Numbered from the stretch's first letter, positions 17,514 to 27,299 are shown. The stretch is 64,000 nucleotides of DNA from an uncultured Actinomycetes bacterium (GCA_937876315.1 CALEHQ010000010.1:1-64000), one strand, 5' to 3'. Program-made: numbers and translations. Notes: generated by a model not told the origin, from the sequence alone.

Positions 17514-18934
17514 TGACTCCTCCCTCCGCCTCCAACTCCAACGGCGGAAGGTTCGCGTCCAACACCGGTCGCGCGGTGCAACTGCGAGCCAAGGTCCCCG
17601 GCGTGGTTCACGCCGACATCGACATTCTCGACACGATGAGCGGTCCACGCCGCATTGTTCGAGTCCGCATCGGCGGCGACGCCAACGAAGACGGAAAAGG
17701 TGGCGCGCTCTCTCCACGCGACGGCGAAAGCATCGCGAACGCAGCGCATGTCGCACTCGCCGAACGGCTTCCCGTTGTCGTTGAACTTTCCTCGACTGGC
17801 GCCGACATCAGCGAAGGACTCGCAGCACTGCACGGTTGGGGCCAAGCCGCCAAAGCCCTCAGCTCATGTTCGGGAATTGTCCCCACGGTGATGGCTGTTT
17901 CTGGTCCTGCAGTTTCGGGTCCTGCGCTTCTTCTTGGTTTGGCTGATCACGTTGTCATGACCGAAGACGCCTACGCATTCGTAAGTGGCCCACACATGGT
18001 TCGCCAATTCACCGGCGTTCCCATCGACAAGATGGATCTGGGCGGCGCCGGTGCCCATAGTCGCAACACTGGCGTTGCCTCCGCGGTCGTGGCTGACGCC
18101 GATTCCGCAATGGAATGGGTGACGAACCTCTTCGATTACTTGCCCGGCCACAACGACGAACTTTCGCCCCGACTCCCGAGCGACGATCCCGTTGATCGAC
18201 CGACGCCAGAAGCCGGCGAAATCATTCCCGCAACACCAACGGGCTCCTATGACATTCGTACCGTGATTCGAGCGATCGCCGATGACGGCGAGCTGTTTGA
18301 ACTGCGAGCCGCATGGGCCGCCAATCTCGTGACCGCCTTTGCATCGATCGCGGGTCGACCAGTCGGATTCGTCGCAAACCAACCTTGTGCACTTGCTGGC
18401 ACGCTTGACATTCCCGCCTCACAAAAAGGCGCACGCTTTGTTGCGTTCTGCGATGCGTTCAACATCCCGCTCATCACGCTCGTCGATACACCCGGCTTTT
18501 ACCCGGGCAAAGATCTCGAATGGCGAGGGATGATTCGCCACGGTGCGCAAATGGCCTTCGCCTACGCCCGAGCCACCGTTCCTCGCATCAACGTCACCCT
18601 GCGCAAGAGCTACGGCGGTGCGTACATCGTGATGGACTCCAAGCGCATGGGCAACGACCTCGCTCTGGCCTGGCCATCGGCCGAAATCGCGGTGATGGGT
18701 GCCAAAGGTGCGGTCGAGATCCTCAATCGCGGCATTGCCGATGAAGATCGCCAGGCCCTCGAAGATGCCTACGAGGAACGACTCCTCAACCCCTACATCG
18801 CGGCCGATCGCGGCTTTATCGACGCGGTGATTGACCCGGCCGAGACCCGCGCCGAGGTCGCCGCTGCCCTCGTTGCACTCGAGGACAAACGCGAGCGGAT
18901 CCAACCCCGCTCACACGACAACACGCCCCTGTAA
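17513..18934 (+). CDS. Acyl-CoA carboxylase carboxyltransferase subunit (AccD/PccB-like)
   Basis: The 473-residue protein carries both crotonase-fold halves of a biotin-dependent carboxyltransferase: an N-terminal half with VSGPAVSGPALLLGLADHVVM and SGPHMVRQFTG, and a C-terminal half with DIPASQKGARFVAFCDAFNIPLITLVDTPGF and RKSYGGAYIVM. It would move a carboxyl group from carboxybiotin to acetyl-, propionyl- or a related CoA. It is shorter than typical PccB (about 510-540) at the N-terminus. No biotin carboxylase or carrier gene is nearby, so partners must be elsewhere. ATG 17513 overlaps the LysR stop (TGATG). Confidence 0.88.
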   Translation: MTPPSASNSNGGRFASNTGRAVQLRAKVPGVVHADIDILDTMSGPRRIVRVRIGGDANEDGKGGALSPRDGESIANAAHVALAERLPVVVELSSTGADISEGLAALHGWGQAAKALSSCSGIVPTVMAVSGPAVSGPALLLGLADHVVMTEDAYAFVSGPHMVRQFTGVPIDKMDLGGAGAHSRNTGVASAVVADADSAMEWVTNLFDYLPGHNDELSPRLPSDDPVDRPTPEAGEIIPATPTGSYDIRTVIRAIADDGELFELRAAWAANLVTAFASIAGRPVGFVANQPCALAGTLDIPASQKGARFVAFCDAFNIPLITLVDTPGFYPGKDLEWRGMIRHGAQMAFAYARATVPRINVTLRKSYGGAYIVMDSKRMGNDLALAWPSAEIAVMGAKGAVEILNRGIADEDRQALEDAYEERLLNPYIAADRGFIDAVIDPAETRAEVAAALVALEDKRERIQPRSHDNTPL

Positions 18935-19073
18935 CCACACGGATCCGATTCCACATTGGTCGTCGGGTGTTGTTTACGAACCGTTCACGCCCGACCGAAC
19001 GAACGCCTCGCTGGGGCCACTAGGCTGCGACTGTAGGGGATCCCAACGACAACGATGTACAGGAGTTCGACGA

Positions 19074-20342
19074 GTGGCCGAGAGTGTGACCATCACCGAT
19101 AACCGCACCGGAGAGTCGGTCGAAGTTCCGATCGTCAACGGTGGCGTTGATTCCGCGGCATGGTCGAAACTCATGCCGGGCACCTGGTTCTACGATCCCT
19201 CCTTCTCCACCACTGCTGCAGCCGAGAGTTCCATCACCGAACTCGATGGTGGCGCAGGCATCCTCCGCTATCGCGGGTACCCCATCGAGCAGTTGGCCGA
19301 ACAGTCGACCTACCTCGAAGTTGCCTATCTGCTCCTCAACGGTGAACTCCCCACCGAAACGCAGATGGCCGATTGGTCTCACGAGATCACCTACCACACG
19401 TTCATTCACGAAAATGTGCGCAAGCGTTTCATGGAGGGCTTCCACCACGACGCTCACCCCATGGGCATCCTCGTTTCTACCCTTGCCGCGCTTTCCACCT
19501 TCTACCCCGACGCGAAGGACATCTTCGACCTCGAAAGTCGTCAGAAGCAGATCATTCGCCTGATTGCCAAGATGCCGACCATCGCCGCTGGCGCACACCG
19601 TCACAGCGTCGGCATGCCGTTCGTCTACCCAGACAACAGCCTCGACTTCACCTCGAACTTCCTTTCGATGATGTGGCGAGTCGCCGAGCCGAACTATGAA
19701 CCCAACCCGGTTCTGGCCAAGGCCCTCGACGTTCTTTTCATCCTGCATGCCGACCACGAGCAGAACTGCTCCACCACGGCCATGCGTGTTGTTGGCTCTT
19801 CGCACGCCGACCCGTATTCATCAGCTGCCGCTGCTGCTGCCGCTCTTTATGGCCCTCGCCATGGTGGCGCGAACGAAGCCGTGCTTCGCATGCTCAACAC
19901 CATCGGCACGCTCGACAACGTCGACGACTACGTGAAAGACGTTCGCGAAGGCAAGATGGTCCTGCAGGGCTTCGGTCACCGGGTGTACAAGAACTACGAC
20001 CCTCGGGCCAAGATCATCAAGAAGATTGCCTACGACGTGTTCGAGGTCACCGGCAAGAACGAACTTCTCGACATCGCTCTCAAGCTCGAAGAAACCGCTC
20101 TCGCCGATGACTACTTCGTGAGCCGCAAGCTCTACCCGAACGTCGACTTCTACTCGGGCCTGATCTACCAAGCCATGGGATTCCCGATCGAGATGTACAC
20201 CGTTCTCTTCGCCATCCCCCGCATGGCCGGTTGGCTTGCTCACTGGAGCGAAATGCTCGATCAGAACTCACGTATCGCTCGCCCCCGTCAGCTCTACACA
20301 GGCTCCGGCGTCCGTGACTACGTGCCGATCGCTCAGCGCTAA
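19074..20342 (+). CDS. gltA: Citrate synthase
   Basis: This enzyme condenses oxaloacetate and acetyl-CoA into citrate. The 422 residues show DGGAGILRYRGYPIEQLAEQS, the substrate-binding His in DHEQNCSTTAMRVVGSS and the catalytic region GFGHRVYKNYDPRA. GTG 19074 is chosen because AGGAG lies about eight bases upstream and gives the family N-terminus; the open frame continues upstream into the carboxyltransferase gene. The 139-base gap upstream presumably holds its promoter. Confidence 0.96.
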   Translation: MAESVTITDNRTGESVEVPIVNGGVDSAAWSKLMPGTWFYDPSFSTTAAAESSITELDGGAGILRYRGYPIEQLAEQSTYLEVAYLLLNGELPTETQMADWSHEITYHTFIHENVRKRFMEGFHHDAHPMGILVSTLAALSTFYPDAKDIFDLESRQKQIIRLIAKMPTIAAGAHRHSVGMPFVYPDNSLDFTSNFLSMMWRVAEPNYEPNPVLAKALDVLFILHADHEQNCSTTAMRVVGSSHADPYSSAAAAAAALYGPRHGGANEAVLRMLNTIGTLDNVDDYVKDVREGKMVLQGFGHRVYKNYDPRAKIIKKIAYDVFEVTGKNELLDIALKLEETALADDYFVSRKLYPNVDFYSGLIYQAMGFPIEMYTVLFAIPRMAGWLAHWSEMLDQNSRIARPRQLYTGSGVRDYVPIAQR

Positions 20343-20370
20343 GTATCCAGCACTGAGTCTCAACTTCTGA

Positions 20371-21363
20371 TCAAACGTCGATCAGGATCTTGCCAACATT
20401 TGCGTTGGTTTCCATGTACGCGTGCGCATCGGCAATCGCCGACATCGAATAGCGCGAATCGATCACAGGCTTCGCAACGCCAGCATCGAACAGCGGCAGG
20501 ATCTCCGCAGCGAATCGCTGCGTGATTGCAATCTTTTCGGCGAGAGGCCGAGCACGAAGCACCGTGCCGATGAGGCTGGCACGCTTAGGCAACATCATTC
20601 CGATATTCACCTCGGTGCGCCCAGCACCCATGGTGCCAACCTGCACAATGCGACCACCAACGCGCACGGCGGCAATGTTCTTGTTGACGTAATCGCCACC
20701 GATGACATCAAGCACAACATCAACGCCCGCGCCATTGGTGAATGACGCACATTCAGCAACGAAGTCCTGCGTCGCGTAATCGACTGCGAGATCCGCACCG
20801 AGCTCGCGGCATGCAGCAAGTTTTCCGGCCGACGCAGTGATGATCACCCGCGCACCGATCGCCTTGCAGATTTGGATCGCTGCAGTACCCACGCCGGACG
20901 CACCCGCATGAACGAGTGCCGTGCGGCCAGCGGTGAGTCCACCCTGCACTACGAGCGCATCGAACGCCGTGATCCATACCTCAGGAATTGCCGCAGCATC
21001 TTCGACCGAAACCGTGGTCGGAATTTGCATGAGTTGGTGTTCGTGGATCACCAGTTGTTCGGCGTACGAACCACCACTAACGATTCCCATGACTTCGTCG
21101 CCAACCGACCATGAGCTGACTCGTTCACCGAGAGCAGCCACCCGGCCAGAGAACTCCATGCCGGGGATCTCCGGCGCCGGCGGAGTGAACCCAGCCAAGG
21201 GCGGACTGGGATACAACCCGCGGCGTTGCAAGAGGTCAGCACGATTGAGCGCTGTCGCCACGATATCGAGGAGCACTTCCTCGGGACCAGGAACGGGATC
21301 GACCACGTCGATCAACTGGAGGACATCGAATTCGCCATAGCCATTTAGAACGACAGCTTTCAT
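20371..21363 (-). CDS. NADPH:quinone oxidoreductase (zeta-crystallin type)
   Basis: The 330-residue protein belongs to the zinc-independent medium-chain quinone reductases. It lacks the zinc-ligand cysteines of alcohol dehydrogenases and shows the nucleotide-binding ALVHAGASGVGTAAIQICKAIGA with PEVWITAFDAL just before it. It probably reduces quinones or enals with NADPH. It is similar in length and pattern to human PIG3-type enzymes. It is divergent from the molybdopterin oxidoreductase gene with only 22 bases between the starts. Confidence 0.9.
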   Translation of the reverse strand: MKAVVLNGYGEFDVLQLIDVVDPVPGPEEVLLDIVATALNRADLLQRRGLYPSPPLAGFTPPAPEIPGMEFSGRVAALGERVSSWSVGDEVMGIVSGGSYAEQLVIHEHQLMQIPTTVSVEDAAAIPEVWITAFDALVVQGGLTAGRTALVHAGASGVGTAAIQICKAIGARVIITASAGKLAACRELGADLAVDYATQDFVAECASFTNGAGVDVVLDVIGGDYVNKNIAAVRVGGRIVQVGTMGAGRTEVNIGMMLPKRASLIGTVLRARPLAEKIAITQRFAAEILPLFDAGVAKPVIDSRYSMSAIADAHAYMETNANVGKILIDV

Positions 21364-21385
21364 CGCCGCAGCCTACGCTCGTGCC

Positions 21386-23638
21386 ATGACGACGGACACA
21401 ACACACTTCCGCACCTGCCCGCTGTGCGAAGCAACCTGCGGTCTTGAGTTAACCGTGCGCGAAGGCACCGTCGTTCGTATTCGTGGCGATCGCGACAACG
21501 CGTTCTCCAAGGGTTTCATCTGCCCGAAGGGATCAGTGCTGCACAAGTTGCACGCCGATCCCGATCGACTGCGCGCTCCCATTGTCCGACGAGGCAATGA
21601 CCCCGAAACCGCCATCTGGGAACAGGTTTCGTGGGACGACGCGTTCGCCATCATCGCCGAAGGAGTCCAGGGCGTAATCGACCGCCACGGCCGTCATGCA
21701 GTTGGTGCCTATTTCGGCAACCCGAGCGTGCACTCACTCGGCACCGTCATATTCAACCGAGTTCTCATCCAAGCAATGGCGAGTCCTCAGATCTATTCAG
21801 CCTCAACCGTGGATCAGATGCCGAAGCATGTTTCCAGCGGTCTTCTGTTCGGCAATCCAATCCTCATCGCGGTTCCCGATATTGATCGCACCGATCACCT
21901 GCTGATTCTTGGGGCTAACCCCTACGAGTCAAATGGTTCGCTCGCAACCGCTCCCGATTGGCCCGGTCGTATTCAGGCCATTCGCGAACGAGGGGGCAAG
22001 GTCGTCGTCATTGACCCCCGGCACACCAAAACCGCGGCGAATGCCGACGAGTGGCATTCGATTCGCCCCGGCGGCGACGCACTACTGCTGTGCGCGATGT
22101 TGCATGTGTTGTTCGCCGAGGACCTCATCGATGCCGGCCGCGGCCCAGCAATGACCAGTGGCCTGCGCGACATCGCCGACGCCGTCGAACCGTTTGCCCC
22201 ATCCGTTGTCGCCGACCGCATCGGAATCGACGCCGACACCATCGCGCGCATGGCCCGCGAACTTGCTGCCGCGCCTACTGCGGTTGTCTACGGACGCATC
22301 GGCACACAAACTGTCGGTTTCGGAACGCTCGCGGCGTGGGCTGTCGACGCTCTCAATCTGGTCACCGGAAATCTCGATTCACCGGGCGGGGCCATGTTCC
22401 CGCTCACTCCGCACGAAAGTGGCCGCGGCAAGGGTCGAGGCCGCGGTTTCCGCATCGGACGGCGCCATAGCCGCGTGCGCGGGTATCCCGAAGTGCGCAG
22501 CGAGTACCCGGTGGCTGGCCTTGCCGAAGAAATCACGACACCGGGCGATGGACAAATTCGAGCGATGGTCACCGTTGGCGGTAACCCCGTGCTTTCGACA
22601 CCGCATTCCGCTGCACTTGATGCCGCACTGCGCGAGCTCGAATTCATGGTGAGTGTCGATCCGTACCTCAACGAAACCACTCGCCATGCGAACGTGATCC
22701 TTCCGCCACCGACAGCGCTTGAGCGCAGCGAATACCAAATGGCGTTCATCGGATTAGCCGTGCGCAACTTTGCCCAATGGGCACCGCCGATGTTCGATAG
22801 CGACTGCTTACAAGAACACGAAATCATCGGACGCCTTGCACTCATTTTCTCCGGTCCCGACGCCGGCACAGATCCCACCGTCCTCGACGCGATGCTGCTC
22901 GATGGCGCTCTTCAGGCGGCGATCGACGGAACCAACTCCCCGATCGCCGATCGCTCCATCGACGAGTTGCGAGCAATCGTCCAGTCAGACCCGTCGCGCA
23001 CCGGCGTCGACCAAATTCTCGACGTGATGATTCGAACTGGCTCGCGAGGCGATTGGTTTGGCGCTGTTCCCGATGGCCTCTCTCTTGATGTTTTCGAGGC
23101 AAATCCTCATGGCATCGATTTGGGTGCGCTTGAAGCTCGCCTACCCGAAGCTCTTCGCACCGAATCAGGCACGATCGAACTCGCGCCGCAGATCATCATC
23201 GCCGAACTCGCCCGCCTGGCTACAACTCTCGATGAGCCCCTCGACACCGATGGCCTTGTACTTATTAGCCGTCGACACTTGCAATCGAACAACTCATGGA
23301 TGCATAACGTCGAAGCGCTCGTAAAGGGCAAAGTCCGTTGCACACTTCTCGTGCACCCCACCGACGCAACGCGACTTTCGCTTACCAATGGTTCTGATGC
23401 AGTTATTGCCTCGCGAGTCGGTTCGGTGACGGCGCCAGTCGAGGTCACCGAAGAAGTTCCGGTCGGCGTCGTCAGCCTTCCTCACGGTTGGGGTCATGAC
23501 ATGGCCGGCACACGGTCACAGGTCGCGTCGAAACGGCCGGGTGTGAACTCTAACCTTCTAACCGACCCTGAACTCCTTGATCCGTTGTCAGGCAATGCCG
23601 TACTGAATGGCATTCCCGTCACCGTTGTTCCCGCCTGA
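21386..23638 (+). CDS. Molybdopterin-dependent oxidoreductase
   Basis: The 750-residue protein is a bis-MGD enzyme of the DMSO-reductase/formate-dehydrogenase superfamily. An N-terminal [4Fe-4S] motif CPLCEATC...FICPKG is followed by the cofactor-binding domains (LILGANPYESNG, VVIDPRHTKTA, VTVGGNPVLS) and the C-terminal dinucleotide-binding barrel (LISRRHLQSNNSWMHN). There is no twin-arginine signal, so it is cytoplasmic. No electron-transfer subunit is adjacent, and the substrate is not predictable. It converges on the broken MFS gene with a 5-base gap. Confidence 0.88.
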   Translation: MTTDTTHFRTCPLCEATCGLELTVREGTVVRIRGDRDNAFSKGFICPKGSVLHKLHADPDRLRAPIVRRGNDPETAIWEQVSWDDAFAIIAEGVQGVIDRHGRHAVGAYFGNPSVHSLGTVIFNRVLIQAMASPQIYSASTVDQMPKHVSSGLLFGNPILIAVPDIDRTDHLLILGANPYESNGSLATAPDWPGRIQAIRERGGKVVVIDPRHTKTAANADEWHSIRPGGDALLLCAMLHVLFAEDLIDAGRGPAMTSGLRDIADAVEPFAPSVVADRIGIDADTIARMARELAAAPTAVVYGRIGTQTVGFGTLAAWAVDALNLVTGNLDSPGGAMFPLTPHESGRGKGRGRGFRIGRRHSRVRGYPEVRSEYPVAGLAEEITTPGDGQIRAMVTVGGNPVLSTPHSAALDAALRELEFMVSVDPYLNETTRHANVILPPPTALERSEYQMAFIGLAVRNFAQWAPPMFDSDCLQEHEIIGRLALIFSGPDAGTDPTVLDAMLLDGALQAAIDGTNSPIADRSIDELRAIVQSDPSRTGVDQILDVMIRTGSRGDWFGAVPDGLSLDVFEANPHGIDLGALEARLPEALRTESGTIELAPQIIIAELARLATTLDEPLDTDGLVLISRRHLQSNNSWMHNVEALVKGKVRCTLLVHPTDATRLSLTNGSDAVIASRVGSVTAPVEVTEEVPVGVVSLPHGWGHDMAGTRSQVASKRPGVNSNLLTDPELLDPLSGNAVLNGIPVTVVPA

Positions 23639-23643
23639 ACCGG

Positions 23644-24906
23644 TTAGGTCAGCGGAGTTTCTACCGCCGGTGGATGCACCGCGTTCGCTTCCGCCTCCGT
23701 GTCCGCTCGCAGCGCCCGAGTCAAGAACAAGAACACGACGCCCCACAGAAGGCTTCCGCCACCGATGATCGCAATCGTTGTCGACACTCCGACGAGTCCA
23801 CTGATTGCGCCAGCGAAGAGCAGCGAGAGACTCATAGCTAGCGTCACCAATGATGCATCGACCGCGAAGATTCGGCCTCTGAGTTCATCGGGCGTGAGCA
23901 CCTGCAATCCATAGGTCGTGAGCGCCCACTGCGCACCGCCACCCATATGAGCGATCGTCACGCCAAGAACAGCGAGAAACAGATACGGCGCAAACGCGAC
24001 GCCGAGATACATCGCCCCGTAACCAATAGCCGCAAACCCACTGGCAAGAAGTACGCCGTGAATTCCTCGCCTCACTAAGCGAATGATTAAGAGAGGTCCA
24101 AGCACAACGCCGATCCCTCGACCGGCGAGCAAAAGCCCAATGGCTCCATCGCTGCCGCCGAACTTCACGGTCGCCAGCACAGCCAACATGCCGACGACTC
24201 CAGCGCCAAAACCAAAGCCGATATGAGAACCAATAAGCGCCATGATCGCGGGATGGCGACGAGCATGGGCAAGCACTTCACGCGTATCGCGCAATGGACG
24301 CATGCGCTCGGCCCGAACTTTCGCGGGTCCATCTGCCTGCAGCGATTCACGGATTGTCACGATGATCAACGCAGCAACCACAAAACTTGCAGCATTGGCG
24401 AGAAACGCCGCATCACGCCCAAATGCCACAGTGAACAGAGCGCCGAGCCCTGCCCCAATCGCAAGCATCGCTCCCCAGGTTGCACCCATCATCGATGTTG
24501 CGGTGGCGAGATCGTCTTCGTCGACAATGTTCGGAATACCCGCTTGAGCCGCGGGGCCGAAGAACGATCCCAACGCCGTCACACCGCCCTGCGCAACGAA
24601 CACAATCCATGGCATTCCGTATCCGGCCAACAAGAACAGGAGCGCAGCGGCAGCCTGTGCTGATGACGCAAGGATCAGAACCTTGCGGCGATCGAAACGG
24701 TCGGCAACTGGTCCCGCAATCGGGCCCATCACAAACGTGGGCAAGGTTTGAGCGACCCAGAAGGCCGACGCGAGAAAATCCGAACCAGTTGCGTCGAGCA
24801 ATAGGCCAATCGCCGCCACAGCAGCGAACTAGTCGCCGCCGTAGCTGATCACCTGAGCGGTGAACAGTTTTCGAAATGCGGAATTACGTCGAAGCAGCGA
24901 CCACAT
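23644..24906 (-). pseudogene. MFS transporter interrupted by an in-frame TAG
   Basis: The reading frame from ATG 24906 encodes MWSLLRRNSAFRKLFTAQ and then VISYGGD, meets TAG at 24831-24829, and continues without another stop for 394 residues (FAAVAAIGLLLD...). Members of this exporter family have Trp at that point; the MFS protein at 24-1349 has GTW in the equivalent helix. A TGG-to-TAG change is therefore the simplest explanation. Translation could restart at GTG 24819 but would lose the first helix. The downstream part is a normal 12-helix-type transporter with motif A (GPVADRFDRRKVL). The start lies 6 bases after the upstream gene's stop, as in an operon. Confidence 0.75.
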
Positions 24907-24912
24907 CAGTGG

Positions 24913-26040
24913 TCAGGCCGGATTCCAACCGTCGACCATGCCCGTGAGTCCGGTGGGCTCGTGTGGACCGAACGACAACTGCTCGAGAACACCAACACCG
25001 ACGCGATCACCCATGCGTACTTTGCACAGCGTCTGAATATGGATACAAGAAGGATCCTGCGGGTTGAATTCACCCAGCGGAATCGATTCGCTTCCAACTT
25101 CAAGTGGTCCGTGTAGTGAACCATGGGACCAATGTGGATGCATGTAGCCAATGCCGCGCATGCGGAAGGTGTATATGGGCTCAAATTCGATGCGATCAAC
25201 CGTCCCATCGGAATGGCTAACTTCAATGGCAGCCGATTCCATTTCACGGCGACCCTTTTGCCACTGCAGCTCGTAGCGAATGTTGCTCACTTCTTCGGGC
25301 TCAACGATGTCGGCACCCCAGGTAGGAGCGTCGGGCGATTCAAGAATCGGGACAACAAGCGCTGATTCCATCCACCGGGTGCCGTCAGCTCGTTCGAACA
25401 TCGCGAGGTGCGTGCACATATCGTCGAAGTGCAACGGGGCCCAAAGCCAGAAGATCTGCATTTCACCGGGGGCAAAGTTTGTTGGCGTTTGCACACCAAC
25501 ACCACGCACACCCCATGAACGATCACGCACGCCAAAGGTTGATTCAGCCTTCACGTCGATGACCTGACCCTTGACGTTGATCGTGCCTTCCCAGGTTCCC
25601 CACTGTGTCAGGCGCGTGTAGTCCATGATCTTGACGTTGTTACGCACGATCGTTTGCTTGGGCTCCTCGATCGCTGCGGTACGAGCACGGAACAACAAGT
25701 CGCAAGAGATGTCTTCGTCGTTTGGCGCAACAGTGAAGCGGATCTCCTTCAGTGGCTCAGGCACCGAAATAGAGATCGGACCGATTGTCGTTTCTCTTCC
25801 GAGTGGCATTGCCCCTGAAGCGAAAATCGAATGCTCAACACCATCAACGACAACGCTGAATGCGGCATCGATCACGCCACGGTTCGGGTAGTGCCCCATG
25901 GCGCCACCGATGAAAAAAGCGCCGTCTCGATCGCAACCGTTAAAGAAGTAGCGGTCGTAATGATTGGGATCAGCACTAACGGTCTGGACGATTGGGTCGC
26001 CCGTTTGATGGATTGGGAAATCATCGAACGGCGTAATCAT
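24913..26040 (-). CDS. Uncharacterised protein (DUF7064/DUF7065-like; possible AttH/CrtC-type fold)
   Basis: The 375-residue protein has no signal peptide. It is rich in beta-strand and Trp/Gly motifs such as FFNGCDRDGAFFIGGAMGHYPNRG, FGVRDRSWGVRG and GIGYMHPHWSHGSLHG. I recognise a family widespread in mycobacteria and other lipid-degrading actinobacteria, tentatively the DUF7065/DUF7064 pair, whose fold resembles calycin-type hydratase domains. No function is established. It is transcribed with the broken MFS gene 6 bases downstream. Confidence 0.7.
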   Translation of the reverse strand: MITPFDDFPIHQTGDPIVQTVSADPNHYDRYFFNGCDRDGAFFIGGAMGHYPNRGVIDAAFSVVVDGVEHSIFASGAMPLGRETTIGPISISVPEPLKEIRFTVAPNDEDISCDLLFRARTAAIEEPKQTIVRNNVKIMDYTRLTQWGTWEGTINVKGQVIDVKAESTFGVRDRSWGVRGVGVQTPTNFAPGEMQIFWLWAPLHFDDMCTHLAMFERADGTRWMESALVVPILESPDAPTWGADIVEPEEVSNIRYELQWQKGRREMESAAIEVSHSDGTVDRIEFEPIYTFRMRGIGYMHPHWSHGSLHGPLEVGSESIPLGEFNPQDPSCIHIQTLCKVRMGDRVGVGVLEQLSFGPHEPTGLTGMVDGWNPA

Positions 26041-26075
26041 TGTGGTTCCCCCTGAGGTTGGTTCCTATGCGACAA

Positions 26076-26095
26076 CGGCCGCCCACAGGCGGCCG
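26076..26095 (-). terminator. Hairpin downstream of tRNA-Val
   Basis: An 8-base stem CGGCCGCC/GGCGGCCG with a CACA loop lies 13 bases past the tRNA-Val 3' end on the minus strand. It is followed there by TTGT, a weak U-run. It probably ends the tRNA transcript before the gene starting at 26040. Confidence 0.5.
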
Positions 26096-26108
26096 AAGTG
26101 CTTGAGAG

Positions 26109-26182
26109 TGGACCCGACTGGACTCGAACCAGCGACCCCTTCCGTGTCGAGGAAGTGCTCTAGCCGACTGAGCTACGGGTCC
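26109..26182 (-). tRNA. tRNA-Val (GAC)
   Basis: The 74-base minus-strand gene folds into a standard cloverleaf: acceptor GGACCCG/CGGGTCC, D stem GCTC/GAGC, anticodon stem CTTCC/GGAAG and T arm GCTGG-TTCGAGT-CCAGT, with discriminator A. The anticodon loop is TCGACAC, giving anticodon GAC (valine). CCA is not encoded. Position 33 reads C rather than the nearly universal U. Confidence 0.93.
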
Positions 26183-26250
26183 TTACAAGGCCCCGAACCC
26201 TAGCAGCACCATGACCCCACTCTCCCAAGCGAGGCACCTACTGTCAAGCG

Positions 26251-27117
26251 ATGTCTACTCAGCGACCCACAAAGCGATCCCGTGCCGCCATCGCTGCACT
26301 CGCAGGAGTGGCCACTTTGACCGCTGGGGCGGTGTTTATTACCTCCCGCACCGATTCGTCGTTCGGCGGTCCCGATTCGGCCAACTCACTCGAACTTGTC
26401 ACCGCCACCACCGAAGCCGAGACCACGACACTCCCGCCCACCACGCTCGCCCCAACGACCACACTGCCGCCGACAACCACGACAACGAAGGCATGGCCCA
26501 AAGCTCCCGTGCCCGCGATTCCCGCTGCCGGTGCGGTTCCTGTCATTTCCAGAATCGCAACCGCCGACCCCGTCGTGTTTCTCACCATCGACGATGGCTA
26601 CAGTCGTGACCCGCGGGTACCCGAACTTCTCGCTCAGTTCAAGATTCCGGCCACATTGTTTGTCAACCAAGGTCCTTACCTTGCTAATCCCGACTACTTC
26701 GCGCGAGTCACTGCTTCAGGCGGTTCGATTAATTCGCATACGAAGTCACACAGATTGCTGACGAAACTTTCCGCGTCAGCACAACGCGCTGAAATCTGCG
26801 GGATGCGCGACATCATTAGCCAGCATGTCTTGGTTCCTGGCCACTTATTTCGCGCCCCGTTCGGGGTGAGTAACACCGCAATACAAACCGCGGCCGGCAG
26901 TTGCGGCATCAACGCCGTGCTGTCGTGGCACGCGATATTGAACGATGGACGCGTGCAATATCAACAGGGCAATCAGTTGCAGCCTGGCGACATCATCCTC
27001 ACCCACTTCCGATACGACCTCTACGACAACATTCGGGCGCTGATCTGGCAGAGCGCCATTCAGGGCCTGACCATTGCTCCGATCGAGGACTATTTGTCTC
27101 TTCCCGGAGACGGCTAG
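26251..27117 (+). CDS. Secreted polysaccharide deacetylase (NodB fold)
   Basis: The 288-residue protein has a signal-anchor near residues 12-31, a Thr/Pro-rich linker (about residues 48-88) and a NodB deacetylase domain. Motif 1 is TIDDG and motif 2 the metal-binding HTKSH, followed by RAPFG and a terminal LTHF with the catalytic-type His. Such enzymes remove acetyl groups from peptidoglycan or other GlcNAc polymers. The wall attachment suggested by the T-rich linker is an inference. It lies between tRNA-Val and tRNA-Cys. Confidence 0.88.
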   Translation: MSTQRPTKRSRAAIAALAGVATLTAGAVFITSRTDSSFGGPDSANSLELVTATTEAETTTLPPTTLAPTTTLPPTTTTTKAWPKAPVPAIPAAGAVPVISRIATADPVVFLTIDDGYSRDPRVPELLAQFKIPATLFVNQGPYLANPDYFARVTASGGSINSHTKSHRLLTKLSASAQRAEICGMRDIISQHVLVPGHLFRAPFGVSNTAIQTAAGSCGINAVLSWHAILNDGRVQYQQGNQLQPGDIILTHFRYDLYDNIRALIWQSAIQGLTIAPIEDYLSLPGDG

Positions 27118-27131
27118 GCTCACTCTCGCCT

Positions 27132-27206
27132 GGCGGCGTGGCCGAGTGGCTTAGGCAGGGCCCTGCAAAGGCCCGTACCCCAGTTCGACTCTGGGCGCCG
27201 CCTCCA
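27132..27206 (+). tRNA. tRNA-Cys (GCA)
   Basis: The cloverleaf has acceptor GGCGGCG/CGCCGCC, anticodon stem GGGCC/GGCCC with loop CTGCAAA (anticodon GCA, U33 present), T arm CCCAG-TTCGACT-CTGGG and discriminator U, as expected for cysteine. CCA is encoded at 27204-27206. The gene starts 14 bases after the deacetylase stop. Confidence 0.95.
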
Positions 27207-27213
27207 GCAGAAC

Positions 27214-27241
27214 GAAGGCCCGGTCAATTGACCGGGCCTTC
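27214..27241. terminator. Palindromic terminator after tRNA-Cys
   Basis: A 28-base perfect palindrome (arm GAAGGCCCGGTCAA) begins 8 bases after the tRNA CCA. It is followed on the plus strand by a pyrimidine-rich stretch (TCTGCTCTCTCGTCTCTT). Its symmetry would also serve the convergent gene ending at 27300. Confidence 0.75.
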
Positions 27242-27299
27242 TCTGCTCTCTCGTCTCTTCGGGGGGCGGGGTCAGAGACGAGCGGGTGTTACAGGGAAC

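Noticed and set aside
24829-24831. TAG considered as pyrrolysine or another recoded codon
   Set aside because: No pyrrolysine genes are seen and TAG is used as an ordinary stop elsewhere in the window.
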